Assembly: GCA_903835005.1 (NCBI GenBank)
Contig: CAILLK010000065.1
Coordinates: 1-45,889, forward strand
From: an uncultured Bacteroidota bacterium
GTDB lineage: Bacteria; Bacteroidota; Bacteroidia; Chitinophagales; Chitinophagaceae
Reading direction: 5' to 3'
Length of the DNA: 45,889 bases
In this document: one piece after another, positions 23,516-32,139 of the stretch
Position numbering within the stretch: position 1 is the first letter of the stretch
Layout: each line of letters starts with the position of its first letter
The notes under the pieces: model-generated
The model's database searches: none
What the model was told of the DNA's origin: nothing
Seen by the model: only the letters and a program-made list of their open reading frames with translations
Program-made: the position numbers and the translations under genes

Positions 23516-23989
23516 ATGGCAGATTTAAACTACCTGACGAAAGAGACTTTGGAGCAAATGAAAGAGGAGCTGAACATGCTGAAAACAACCGGCAGGGCTG
23601 AAATTGCCCGGCAGATAGCAGAAGCCAGGGAAAAAGGAGATTTGAAGGAAAATGCGGAGTATGATGCAGCAAAGGAAGCTCAGGGACATCATGAAGCTAA
23701 AATAGCACATCTGCAAACCGCACTTATGTCGGCAAGGGTTATAGATGCTAAGGATATTGATGTAAGTAAGGTGTCTGTTCTGAGTAAAGTTGGTGTAACC
23801 AACATGGGTACTAAAAAAACTATGGTTTATCAGCTGGTATCTGAAAGGGAAGCAGATATTAAACTGGGAAAGATATCTGTGACCTCTCCGATTGGCAAAG
23901 GGCTTCTTGGAAAGCATATAGGTGAAGTTATTGAAGTTATAACTCCAGGCGGAACGCTTAAATTCAGGGTAGAAAGTATATCCATTTAG
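23516..23989 (+). CDS. greA: Transcription elongation factor GreA
   Basis: GreA enters the secondary channel of RNA polymerase and stimulates cleavage of backtracked RNA, rescuing stalled complexes. The 157-residue length is standard. The N-terminal coiled coil carries the tip signature AREKGDLKENAEYDAAKE with the catalytic acidic pair Asp42 and Glu45. The C-terminal FKBP-like domain contains YQLVSEREADIKLGKISVTS and SPIGKGLLGKHIGEVI. A HIT-family gene follows after a single base, so the two are cotranscribed, an arrangement I associate with Bacteroidota. The leader holds a hairpin with a T-tract, which may allow self-control at the level of termination. Confidence 0.96.
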   Translation: MADLNYLTKETLEQMKEELNMLKTTGRAEIARQIAEAREKGDLKENAEYDAAKEAQGHHEAKIAHLQTALMSARVIDAKDIDVSKVSVLSKVGVTNMGTKKTMVYQLVSEREADIKLGKISVTSPIGKGLLGKHIGEVIEVITPGGTLKFRVESISI

Positions 23990-23990
23990 T

Positions 23991-24383
23991 ATGGCAACCA
24001 TTTTTTCAAAGATCATAGCTGGTGAAATTCCGAGTTATAAAATAGCGGAAAATGATCATTTCTTCGCATTTCTCGATATATTTCCTCTAAGGGAAGGACA
24101 TGTGCTGGTGGTACCTAAACCGGAAACTGACAAATTTTTTGATGTGAGCGATAAATTGCTTTCCGAATGGCTTGTTTTTGCCAAACCGATAGCTAAGGCT
24201 ATAGAAAAGGCATTTCCCTGCGATCGTTGCGGACTCTCTGTTATCGGGCTGGAAGTGCCGCATGCGCATATGCATTTGCTGCCAATCAGTTCTGCAAATG
24301 ACCTCAACTTTCACCAGCCTAAAATGAAGGTATCGCCTGAGAAACTGAAAGAAATACAAAATAAAATACTTTCGTTTTTATAG
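23991..24383 (+). CDS. HIT-family nucleotide hydrolase/transferase
   Basis: HIT proteins hydrolyse or transfer nucleoside phosphoramidates, adenosine phosphosulfate and dinucleotide substrates using a histidine triad. The 130-residue protein begins ATIFSKIIAGEIPSYKIAEN, followed by AFLDIFPLREGHVLVVPK. The active-site triad is VPHAHMHLLP (about residues 88-95), with the first His as the expected nucleophile position in the H-x-H-x-H pattern. It starts one base after the greA stop and must share its transcript. It converges with the ABM-domain gene on the minus strand, with 40 bases between. The substrate in this organism is unknown. Confidence 0.94.
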   Translation: MATIFSKIIAGEIPSYKIAENDHFFAFLDIFPLREGHVLVVPKPETDKFFDVSDKLLSEWLVFAKPIAKAIEKAFPCDRCGLSVIGLEVPHAHMHLLPISSANDLNFHQPKMKVSPEKLKEIQNKILSFL

Positions 24384-24423
24384 AACTATTTGTTGTTTCC
24401 CCTTTATTTGTCTGCTTAACAGT

Positions 24424-24708
24424 TCAGCATCGGTTTACACTCCAGGCGTGGGGCTTCTCCTTAAAGAGCGCTTTGGTCCGGGTCCAGGTATCTTTAAAAA
24501 ACGCACTGTAGCGGTAGTGGTCCAGATCTGATTCTGTATCCCAGTGGCTGTATGTGAAGAAGATATTGCGTTGCATATTGTCTTGCCACAGTTCAAGGTG
24601 TGTGCATCCTGCGAAACCTTTTATGGTGGATTTGCGTTCTTCAAAAAGAGCTTTAAAATCTTCAATAACTTCTTCTCTGAAGGTCATCTGTACTATACGT
24701 ATAATCAT
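24424..24708 (-). CDS. ABM-domain (antibiotic biosynthesis monooxygenase-like) protein
   Basis: This 94-residue protein (MIIRIVQMTFREEVIEDF, then HLELWQDNMQRNIFFTYSHW, ending PHAWSVNRC) has the ferredoxin-like alpha/beta pattern of the dimeric ABM family. The family includes quinol monooxygenases and heme-handling enzymes, and many members lack a known reaction. The Trp-rich strand FFTYSHWDTESDLDHY is typical of the fold. The start codon overlaps the stop of the upstream SAM-hydrolase-like gene by ATGA, so translation is coupled. No residue here points to a specific substrate. Confidence 0.82.
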   Translation of the reverse strand: MIIRIVQMTFREEVIEDFKALFEERKSTIKGFAGCTHLELWQDNMQRNIFFTYSHWDTESDLDHYRYSAFFKDTWTRTKALFKEKPHAWSVNRC

Positions 24709-25481
24709 CCGAATGTGATTTTAATATCGTTTCTACTTCCGCCAAGTTTCAGTCCGAAAAGGCTTGCTGCATTGCCCCTGTTCATGCATATTTCCAGGTA
24801 TCCGCTGCTGTTGAACCGGCACAATTTTTGCCCGGGCCTGACATCGGCATAGTAGTTGCTTATTTCTGTTATTTCTTCGACTTGTGCAAATTCAAGTCTG
24901 AATGGACGGCCCTTGCCTGTTCTGTCAAATTGATCGCGGGTCAGGTTGAGTACCACGTTTTCATAACGGTCGATATGTATAACATCGCAGGTAATAGTAT
25001 CTCCATTTTCCAAAGGTTTTTTTCGCGGAACACTTCTGAGTTTAAATGGCTGCAGGTTCATAACCTTGGGCTCAGACGCCTGAAGAGGCCTGATAGCCTT
25101 GCCTGCAGCTTCAAGCCAGTGGGTAAACAATTCTGCTACAGAGAGTTCTTTATATATCCAGGCATTACCTATAAAAGGCAGGGCTAAAGGAAGCAATCCG
25201 TTATCGGCTGTAATAAAGTACTGACCATCTGCCTCTGCTACAAGTACCCTTACTGTTTTTTCGGAAAACAGATCGAACAACAATACGTGGCAGGTGCCGG
25301 CAGGGAAATGCCGCCAGGCAGCCGACAACAGATAAGCAGCCTGGGCTGTATAAAATGGTTTTACCTCATGGCTGATATCAATTATAGCCAGCCCCGGATT
25401 GTGCTGCATTAGCATCCCCTTGGCAATAGCCACTGATGCTTCTTGCAGGCCAAAATCGGAAAGCAGGGTAATGCAGGCCAT
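24705..25481 (-). CDS. SAM hydroxide adenosyltransferase family protein (DUF62)
   Basis: Proteins of the fluorinase/chlorinase superfamily called DUF62 split S-adenosylmethionine with a water-derived hydroxide into adenosine and methionine. The 258-residue protein has the expected ITLLSDFGLQEASVAIAKGM at the start, then AIIDISHEVKPF and QYFITADNGLLPLALPF. A second small domain includes GDTITCDVIHIDRYENVVLN, which matches the family's C-terminal barrel with an N-x-V-x-N-type element. The usual D-P-G-V-G stretch is replaced by DLFSEKTVR, so activity should not be assumed. It overlaps the ABM-domain gene by 4 bases. A six-copy 7-bp array and a TATTTTTG promoter element lie in its upstream region. 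Confidence 0.87.
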   Translation of the reverse strand: MACITLLSDFGLQEASVAIAKGMLMQHNPGLAIIDISHEVKPFYTAQAAYLLSAAWRHFPAGTCHVLLFDLFSEKTVRVLVAEADGQYFITADNGLLPLALPFIGNAWIYKELSVAELFTHWLEAAGKAIRPLQASEPKVMNLQPFKLRSVPRKKPLENGDTITCDVIHIDRYENVVLNLTRDQFDRTGKGRPFRLEFAQVEEITEISNYYADVRPGQKLCRFNSSGYLEICMNRGNAASLFGLKLGGSRNDIKITFG

Positions 25482-25487
25482 TTTTTA

Positions 25488-25529
25488 AGTCGATACTATT
25501 TAGTATTTAGTCTAAAGTATTTAGTAGTA
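25488..25529. repeat. Six-copy 7-bp repeat array in the DUF62 gene leader
   Basis: Units AGTCGAT, ACTATTT, AGTATTT, AGTCTAA, AGTATTT and AGTAGTA follow without gaps and end 6 bases before the start codon of the minus-strand gene. The array shares unit length, AGT-core, orientation and the final AGTAGTA with the pdxA leader array (10615-10649). Confidence 0.75.
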
Positions 25530-25562
25530 ATTGTTACAGGATTATTTTTTTCAGCGCTTCTG

Positions 25563-25570
25563 CAAAAATA
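25563..25570 (-). promoter_or_regulatory. -7 element of the DUF62/ABM operon
   Basis: On the minus strand the octamer is TATTTTTG, an exact TAnnTTTG match, 81 bases before the DUF62 start codon. This would place the whole 7-bp repeat array inside the transcribed leader. Confidence 0.45.
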
Positions 25571-25716
25571 CAACTCAAAAAGGCAGGGTGCTGCAATTTT
25601 CCTCTAATGGATAAAATATAACACCTGCTATTATCAGAGTGATACTGGCGCAGCAATATTTTCTTTATTTCATCCGTTATCCAATCACTTCCTTATTTTT
25701 ACACCGAAGAAACATT

Positions 25717-27195
25717 ATGAAGATCAGCCGGATTCATTTCATTTTAGTGGCAGGAGTGGTTGCTGTAATTACAGCAAGCGTTTCATGCAGGAAAATAAAT
25801 ACTCTGACCAGCGGAGGCATTATCACCTTCTCAACAGACACACTGAAGTTTGATACTGTATTTACAAAAGCAGGCAGCTTTACCAACCAGATACTCATTT
25901 ATAACCCGCAGAATGAGGCTGTAGTTTTGAGCTCAGTGGTAATGCAGAATGGTGCTGCATCTTATTTTCACCTGAATATAGATGGGCTGACCGGCAATTC
26001 GGCCACCAATATTAAAATTGCACCGCATGATAGCATCTATGTGTTTGCAACCGTTAACATTGATCCTACCAGCGCTACTTCGCCTTTTTTAATTACAGAT
26101 GCCTTGATTGCCACTATGAATGGTAAAGCATTTCCAGTACCCTTTACGGCCTTTGGGCAGAATGCACATTATATTATTGACAGCGCACTGACAAGCCCTA
26201 ACACAACTTGGGATAATAAGCTGCCCTATGTGATTATTTGGACCGGTGATACCTCAAAGCCAAGAGGGCTGCAGATTAATCCAAACTGTACACTCACTAT
26301 CCAGCATGGCTGCAGGATATATATGCATCAGACTGCCAACATAGCTGTTTTCGGACAATTGGTTGCAAGTGGTACTCAAAGTGACAGCATTATATTCCAG
26401 GGTGACCGCCTCGACAGGGCCTATTTTGGATACATCGGTTATCCGGGAGAGTGGGGTGGAATGTACTTTGACGGGAGCAGTCATGGAAGTACTATGACTA
26501 ATACAATAATAAAAAACTGCGGCAATGGCGCTCTTGGGCTTGCTGCTGCTGCTGCCATATATGTTGCTTACGACACATTGGGTTCTATAACCAACCCCCA
26601 GGTAACATTAAATAACTGCACAATAGAAAATTCGTATGCCTATGGTATTTATTCCTACCATGGTACGGTAGCTGCTACCAACTGCAATATTAATACCACC
26701 GGCCAGCAGGCACTGGCAATTCTGCTGGGTGGCAACGACCTGTTTACCAATTGTACCTTTGCCAATTATGGCACCGCCAATGTATCTCATGCTGCTGCCG
26801 GCACTGTTGCCATCCTTGACTACTACTGGGATGGCGTAACCGGTGATCCTGTCTATTTTGCAAACCTCAATGCTGTATTGCGTAATTGCATCGTTTATGG
26901 TTCGCTGGATAGTGAAGTGGTTTTTGATACTTCCGGTAGCCCTGCCGGTACTACCGCCAACTTGCTGCTGGATCATTGCCTGTTGAAGATGGGAAGTGTA
27001 AGAGAGCCTTTTGTTAGCCGGGATAGTTGTATAATCAATCAGGATCCGCTGTTTAAGAACTCAGCAAATGGGGATTTTACAATTCCTGCAAATTCACCAG
27101 CTGCAGGAGCCGGGACTAATTTATTATCACCATCAAATAATTTGGCTGGAAATTCATGGGTGGGAAATCCAAAGACGGATATTGGTTGCTATTAA
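25717..27195 (+). CDS. Right-handed beta-helix repeat lipoprotein
   Basis: The 492-residue protein begins at ATG 25717, giving a lipoprotein-like signal peptide ending VAVITASVSCRK with an imperfect lipobox; an upstream ATG would add a non-signal leader. An N-terminal beta-sandwich (FSTDTLKFDTVFTKAGS, about residues 35-170) is followed by a right-handed parallel beta-helix with repeated short turns such as TNTIIKNCGNGAL, LNNCTIENSYAYGIYSYHG and LRNCIVYGSLDSE. The protein ends in SPAAGAGTNLLSP…TDIGCY, typical of this Bacteroidota family. Such proteins sit at the cell surface or in the periplasm and may bind or process polysaccharide. No catalytic residues can be assigned, so function stays open. 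The gene stands alone, convergent with the alcohol dehydrogenase gene. Confidence 0.85.
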   Translation: MKISRIHFILVAGVVAVITASVSCRKINTLTSGGIITFSTDTLKFDTVFTKAGSFTNQILIYNPQNEAVVLSSVVMQNGAASYFHLNIDGLTGNSATNIKIAPHDSIYVFATVNIDPTSATSPFLITDALIATMNGKAFPVPFTAFGQNAHYIIDSALTSPNTTWDNKLPYVIIWTGDTSKPRGLQINPNCTLTIQHGCRIYMHQTANIAVFGQLVASGTQSDSIIFQGDRLDRAYFGYIGYPGEWGGMYFDGSSHGSTMTNTIIKNCGNGALGLAAAAAIYVAYDTLGSITNPQVTLNNCTIENSYAYGIYSYHGTVAATNCNINTTGQQALAILLGGNDLFTNCTFANYGTANVSHAAAGTVAILDYYWDGVTGDPVYFANLNAVLRNCIVYGSLDSEVVFDTSGSPAGTTANLLLDHCLLKMGSVREPFVSRDSCIINQDPLFKNSANGDFTIPANSPAAGAGTNLLSPSNNLAGNSWVGNPKTDIGCY

Positions 27196-27298
27196 TTGGT
27201 TTCCTGGATTTTGACCACTTTCTGAAGTTTTGAATACGGTATGCATAATAGCCTGTAATTACGGTGATACGCTTTTATTGTGTAAAATAAGGACTGCA

Positions 27299-28306
27299 CT
27301 AATCCATAACCAATACTGCTGCGCCATGAATAGCGCCTTTTCTCAGGTCATTTAATGCGGTGTTGGCTTCATGCAGCGGATACAGCTTTGTTTCTGTATG
27401 CACGGGTATTGCGGCAATAGTACTGAAAAACCCGGCTGCATCTTCCCGGGTCAGGTTAGCTACCGACTGAATGGTTCTTTCTTCCCATAGCAGGCTGTAC
27501 GGAAATGAGGGTATATCGCTCATATGGATACCGGCGCAGATAACCAGGCCGCCTTTATCTGTATCGCTCAATGCCTTGGGAACAAGTTCACCTGCAGGTG
27601 CAAAAAGAATAGCCGCATCCAGCGGAACAGGTGAGGCTTGAGAAGAATCTCCTGCCCAATGTGCCCCCAGCCTTTTTGCCATGTTTTGAGATTCAGTATC
27701 TCCTGGCCGGCTAAAAGCGAAAACCTTCTTGCCCTGGCTACGCGCAATCTGAATCAATATACTAGCTGCTGCCCCAAAACCATAAAAACCTATATTAACC
27801 GCATCACTCCCAATCATGTTCCAGGACCGGTAGCCTATAAGGCCTGCACAGAGCATAGGAGCCATTGAAGGGTATATGAATTTTTGGGAAAGCGGCAAAC
27901 AAAACTGCTCGAAAGCTACCGTATATCCGGCATAGCCACCATCAATTGTATATCCTGTGAAGAGGGCATAGCTGCAAAGGTTTTCTTTTCCTTTCAGGCA
28001 GTATTTGCATTTGCCGCAGGTATAGCCCAGCCAGGGAATCCCAACCAGGTCTCCTGTCTTATGAAGGCTTGTGCCCGGCCCTGTTTTAGCTATAATCCCC
28101 GTTATTTCGTGCCCCGGAATGAGCGGTAGTTTAGGCTGCGTCAGATCCCCGTCAGCAACGTGAAGGTCAGTACGGCATACACCACAGGCTATTATTTTTA
28201 CCAATACCTGCCCGTGGCCGGGAACAGGCATGGCTACCGTTTTGGCAACTAGTGGCTGCCCCTGGGCTACCAGCATCATGCAGTTCATTGTATCCGGAAG
28301 GTTCAT
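27299..28306 (-). CDS. Zinc-dependent alcohol dehydrogenase (AdhP-like)
   Basis: This 335-residue medium-chain dehydrogenase should oxidise primary alcohols or reduce aldehydes with NAD(P). Catalytic zinc ligands are visible as Cys44 in CGVCRTDLH, His66-Glu67 in PGHE and the Cys in MLCAGLIGY. Structural zinc ligands are Cys97, 100, 103 and 111 in CGKCKYCLKGKENLC. The cofactor loop is GFYGFGAAASI, a G-x-G-x-x-A form of the Rossmann motif. The protein is close to the usual 335-350 residues. ATG codons at positions 1, 7, 10 and 11 leave the start uncertain by up to ten residues. It is a single gene with a MITE-like element in the gap upstream. Confidence 0.92.
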   Translation of the reverse strand: MNLPDTMNCMMLVAQGQPLVAKTVAMPVPGHGQVLVKIIACGVCRTDLHVADGDLTQPKLPLIPGHEITGIIAKTGPGTSLHKTGDLVGIPWLGYTCGKCKYCLKGKENLCSYALFTGYTIDGGYAGYTVAFEQFCLPLSQKFIYPSMAPMLCAGLIGYRSWNMIGSDAVNIGFYGFGAAASILIQIARSQGKKVFAFSRPGDTESQNMAKRLGAHWAGDSSQASPVPLDAAILFAPAGELVPKALSDTDKGGLVICAGIHMSDIPSFPYSLLWEERTIQSVANLTREDAAGFFSTIAAIPVHTETKLYPLHEANTALNDLRKGAIHGAAVLVMD

Positions 28307-28638
28307 ATTGGAAAATTGAACTGCAATTTTATGCTTATTCCCTGTTCAGATCAATGATGGCCGTCAACCGGGTAAATAATGATATAGCTTAAAACCACTC
28401 AGAAAATATCAGAGTTGATGTTGATAAGATAAACATAAGGAACGTTGATTAAATAAAGTACACTATATTGCGAAGTTATTTATCATTTTTATGAGGCATG
28501 CCTGCAAAGGCACGAGCGTAGCTCCTCTGGGAATGTTGAGCTATTTAATGACTTTTGCAAAGAAATAAAAATGGAAAAGATCAAGTAAGATGGTGTACTT
28601 TAATTAATCATCGTTTCAAAGCAATAAAGGGAAATCAA
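28307..28638. other. Gene-free region holding a MITE-like element
   Basis: The 332 bases between the alcohol dehydrogenase and LolA-like genes contain no supported gene. Most of the stretch is the inverted-repeat element at 28441-28615. The left 130 bases, next to the dehydrogenase start, show no recognisable promoter or structure. Confidence 0.55.
28441..28615. mobile_element. MITE-like element with 26-bp terminal inverted repeats
   Basis: The 26-base ends at 28441-28466 and 28590-28615 are inverted copies matching at 23 of 26 positions; their core is AAAGTACAC. Weaker inverted similarity continues inward and includes a matching CATTTTTAT block about 17 bases inside each repeat. The 175-bp unit encodes nothing. 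This is the form of a non-autonomous miniature transposable element, though no target-site duplication was found. A long imperfect hairpin of other origin is possible. Confidence 0.5.
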
Positions 28639-29283
28639 TTATCTCAGGTCCACAACCTCAACTCCGGCATGAGCCTTGCTGTCCCAGGTAAAATAGGTGT
28701 CCTGTATGTTGCTGTCGCCAACAAAATTATTGATAGAGAATTCAATTTTATTTCCGTTCTTTTCCCAGATGTTTGCAGAAGAAAACATAGAGGTGGCTTT
28801 ATCTACCAGCAGCTCCATTTTCAGCTCTTTCGAGTTATTGTCTTTCGGGCTGAGTTCAATCAGGTCCAGTGTTTTTCCTTTTTCTTTTTTTTCTCCTTTA
28901 TAGGCATATTTATAATCCTTTTCGTAAGAATTGGTCAGAAATTTGGCAGGCGACATGGTTTGTTCAGATGGGTTGTAGTTGTTTACCTGCACTTCTTTAG
29001 CATCTTTATTGTAGGTCCAGATAGTTTTAGTATCGCATATTATTTCCTGTCCTGCCAGTTCTAAATGATATTTTTCACCTTTTACCGAAATACTTCCTTT
29101 TTTTGAATCTTTTACTTTACCTCCGGAGATTTTCATTTCAAAGCTGGCTTTCAGCGTTTTCAGGCTTTTTACTTTTTTGGTCATATTGTCCAGCACTGCT
29201 TTCGCCCTGGCATCGCCCTGTGCTTTTGCAGGTAAAATAGCTGTACAAATGATCAACGCACACATCAATGAAATATTTCTCAT
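28639..29283 (-). CDS. LolA-like outer-membrane lipoprotein carrier
   Basis: LolA carries lipoproteins across the periplasm from the inner-membrane Lol transporter to the outer membrane. The 214-residue protein has a signal peptide (…MCALIICTAILPAKAQ). The LolA/LolB-type open-barrel pattern follows: VLDNMTKKVKSLKTLKASFE, KGSISVKGEKYHLEL, then QEIICDTKTIWTYNKDAKEV and NPSEQTMSPAKFL. It follows ftsK on the same strand with 80 bases between, a common gene order in Bacteroidota. A one-mismatch promoter element (TACCTTCG) lies in that gap. The C-terminal half is Lys-rich and more divergent than in proteobacterial LolA. Confidence 0.88.
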   Translation of the reverse strand: MRNISLMCALIICTAILPAKAQGDARAKAVLDNMTKKVKSLKTLKASFEMKISGGKVKDSKKGSISVKGEKYHLELAGQEIICDTKTIWTYNKDAKEVQVNNYNPSEQTMSPAKFLTNSYEKDYKYAYKGEKKEKGKTLDLIELSPKDNNSKELKMELLVDKATSMFSSANIWEKNGNKIEFSINNFVGDSNIQDTYFTWDSKAHAGVEVVDLR

Positions 29284-29363
29284 ATTAATTCGCCTGATTT
29301 AAAATTTTAATCTATGGTTATTTTTTTGTGGCGCGAAGGTAAGTGAAGATTTCGAAATAATTC

Positions 29364-31955
29364 TTATTCCAGCGATTGCAGAAATTCATGCAGCTCAGAA
29401 TCACTTTTAAAATATACCTCCCTGGGTTTGCTGCCATTGGCGGGGCCTACCACGCCGGCAGCTTCCAGCTGGTCCATGATCCTGCCCGCCCGGTTATAAC
29501 CAAGGTTCAGCCTGCGTTGCAGATTGGATGTAGATCCCGATTGCATCTGCACAACCAGTTTGGCACAGTCATCAAATAGTTTGTCCCTGTTTTTCAGGTC
29601 CACTTTTTTATCAGCGCCGTCTTCATCATCCATTTCCGGTTCGGGCAGCAGATGCGCACTTGGGTATCCTTGCTGATCGCCTATAAATTCTACAATTTTT
29701 TCTACTTCGGGAGTGTCAACAAACGCGCACTGCAGGCGCAGCAATTCACTGCCGTGGCTTACCAGCATATCTCCGCGGCCTATAAGCTGCTCTGCGCCCC
29801 CGGCATCAAGAATGGTACGCGAATCCACCTTTGCCGAAACTTTAAAAGCTATACGTGCCGGGAAGTTGGCTTTAATGATACCCGTTATCACGTTTACCGA
29901 TGGCCGCTGGGTAGCTATAATCAGGTGTATTCCCACAGCACGGGCCAGCTGAGCAAGCCGGGCTATCGGCATTTCCACTTCCTTTCCGGCGGTCATTATC
30001 AGGTCGGCAAACTCATCTATAACCAGTATTATAAATGGCAGGTATTTATGCTCGGCAGGGTTTTTTATTCTGCGGTTGATGATTTTTTCATTGTATTCCT
30101 TAATGTTCCTGGCTCCGGCTTCTTTCAGCAGTTCGTAGCGGTTATCCATTTCATCGCAAAGGGCTTTGAGGGTGTACACCGCTTTTTTGGTATCAGTGAT
30201 TATCGGTTCATTTTCATTGGGCAGCTTGGCCAGAAAATGCTTCTCAATAGTGCGGTAGATGGATAACTCAACCTTTTTAGGGTCAATCATTACAAACTTC
30301 AGCTGCGATGGGTGTTTTTTGTAGAGTAATGATACCAGTATGGCATTGATCCCTACCGATTTTCCCTGCCCGGTAGCGCCCGCCATCAGCAGGTGGGGCA
30401 TGGTGGCAAGGTCTACTATATAGTTTTCATTATCTATTTTTTTACCCAGTGCTATAGGCAGGCTCATTTTATTGTTCACAAATTTCTCGCTCGATAGCAA
30501 TGCGCGCATAGATACTATCTGCTTGTTGGCATTAGGCACCTCAATACCTATGGTGCCTCTGCCGGGTATAGGGGCTATAATACGTATTCCCAGGGCTGCA
30601 AGGTTCAACGCTATATCATCTTCCAGGTTCCTGATCTTGGAAATTCTTACCCCCTCGGCGGGTACTATTTCATAAAGGGTCACTGTGGGCCCCACTGTAG
30701 CCGAAATGGTCTTTATCTCTATGCCAAAGCTGCGCAGTGTATTGATGATCTGATCTTTGTTCCGCTCCAGTTCTTCCTTGTTCAGCGATATTTCTTCCAG
30801 CGCTCTTTCCTCCAGCAGGTCTAGGGTAGGGAAGCGGTAATTTCTCAGGCTCTCTTCCGGTGCATAAGGTTCGTTATCGGCTATAGATATGTGGTCGCCA
30901 TGCATTATCACACGGTCTTCGTCTTTTTTTACTACAAAGGTGAAATCCAGATCTGCCGTTTCTGCCGGTTCAGCTGGTTCCTCCGGCTGCGCTCCTGCGT
31001 TTTCGGTTAGTCCCTCAATAGTTCTTTCTTCTGCAAATTTTTTGTAATCCGCATAAAGTTCATCATCCACTTCATCCTCATCTGCAGGTTCCTGCAGTGT
31101 GCCGGGAATATCATCTATGTGTTCCAGATGTTTTTCTACAAGGGTCATTTCCCATTCCTTATTCGGTTGAGCGGCTGCAATGCTGCCACTATCAGCAGCA
31201 TCATTATTTAAGTCTCCCGGTTGATCATTTTCACCAGCAACTTCAACTGCCGGGTCTGGTTCGTTAAATACAGGCACTGGTTTCAGCGAATCGGCTACCT
31301 TCTTGGCATGTTGCCGCATCTTCATTATAAAAGGCCGGATATCAAGCGCGAAAATCACAAAAACAAAGAACAGAACCGTAGATAAAAGGATCAATCCGGT
31401 GCCCAGGTTGCCAATCAGCCCCTTGAAATATTCAATGGTAATGTTGCCCAGGGCCCCGCCCAGCGGAAATGCCGGGAAAGAATTGTCGTGCAGCACATAG
31501 AAAACATAGGTAAGGCCCGGCGCTAAAAGGAGCAACAGTATAGATACCCAACGCATGTACCTGAGTACCGGTACTACACGCCTGCCATAAATCAGGCTCA
31601 TGCCTATGGCGCTGATGCCCATACCTATCACCAGGGATGCGATTCCTGCACCTTTATAAACCAGCAAATGCGATATTACAGCCCCAAGCCTGCCACCCCA
31701 GTTGGTAACAAGGCTCTGGTCGTGCCGCAGAAAATTCCAGGCTCCTTCTTTTGATATCAGGTAACTTTGGTCGGTGGTCCAGGTAAAACAATAACTGAGA
31801 ATGGACAGGCACGTGTATATGCCGGTCAGTATAAAAAAAATACCCGCACCCAGCCGCACCTGCCTTTTACGTTCGGCTGATGCTAATGGCGAGGCCGGAT
31901 TGACCGGTGGTGGAGGTATTGGCGCTGTTTTCTTGTTTTTTACGGTATTGGCCAT
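29364..31955 (-). CDS. ftsK: FtsK/SpoIIIE-family DNA translocase
   Basis: FtsK pumps chromosomal DNA at the division septum and activates dimer resolution. The 863-residue protein has an N-terminal membrane domain with about four or five hydrophobic helices (roughly residues 31-215), then an acidic Glu/Asp-rich linker (about 215-360). The motor follows, with alpha/beta parts such as TVGPTVTLYEIVPAEGV, Walker A GATGQGKSVG (about 520-530) and Walker B FIILVIDEFADLIM (about 640-652). A C-terminal winged-helix gamma domain (about 797-863: SNLQRRLNLGYNRAGRIMDQ) would read polar DNA motifs. The length is near the family norm in this phylum and all key motifs are intact. The lolA-like gene follows it. 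It is divergent from the choice-of-anchor L gene. Confidence 0.96.
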   Translation of the reverse strand: MANTVKNKKTAPIPPPPVNPASPLASAERKRQVRLGAGIFFILTGIYTCLSILSYCFTWTTDQSYLISKEGAWNFLRHDQSLVTNWGGRLGAVISHLLVYKGAGIASLVIGMGISAIGMSLIYGRRVVPVLRYMRWVSILLLLLAPGLTYVFYVLHDNSFPAFPLGGALGNITIEYFKGLIGNLGTGLILLSTVLFFVFVIFALDIRPFIMKMRQHAKKVADSLKPVPVFNEPDPAVEVAGENDQPGDLNNDAADSGSIAAAQPNKEWEMTLVEKHLEHIDDIPGTLQEPADEDEVDDELYADYKKFAEERTIEGLTENAGAQPEEPAEPAETADLDFTFVVKKDEDRVIMHGDHISIADNEPYAPEESLRNYRFPTLDLLEERALEEISLNKEELERNKDQIINTLRSFGIEIKTISATVGPTVTLYEIVPAEGVRISKIRNLEDDIALNLAALGIRIIAPIPGRGTIGIEVPNANKQIVSMRALLSSEKFVNNKMSLPIALGKKIDNENYIVDLATMPHLLMAGATGQGKSVGINAILVSLLYKKHPSQLKFVMIDPKKVELSIYRTIEKHFLAKLPNENEPIITDTKKAVYTLKALCDEMDNRYELLKEAGARNIKEYNEKIINRRIKNPAEHKYLPFIILVIDEFADLIMTAGKEVEMPIARLAQLARAVGIHLIIATQRPSVNVITGIIKANFPARIAFKVSAKVDSRTILDAGGAEQLIGRGDMLVSHGSELLRLQCAFVDTPEVEKIVEFIGDQQGYPSAHLLPEPEMDDEDGADKKVDLKNRDKLFDDCAKLVVQMQSGSTSNLQRRLNLGYNRAGRIMDQLEAAGVVGPANGSKPREVYFKSDSELHEFLQSLE

Positions 31956-32139
31956 TTGGGCGGATAAAAGTACGACTATACAATATTAATACAGTGTGCT
32001 AAATTAATAGCTCAAAACAAAAATATTTTTGCGTATTATTGCTGAAACATTTAATAAAATCAGTATTTTTGATAGAATTCTTAAATTTTAGCAAACGTTT
32101 TTACTTTTTTTTCTGTCTTTCAAAGGTAAAGTTAAATTT

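Noticed and set aside
28555..29064. A 169-codon open frame antisense to the LolA-like gene
   Set aside because: Phe-rich low-complexity translation opposite a real gene; no domain or start context.
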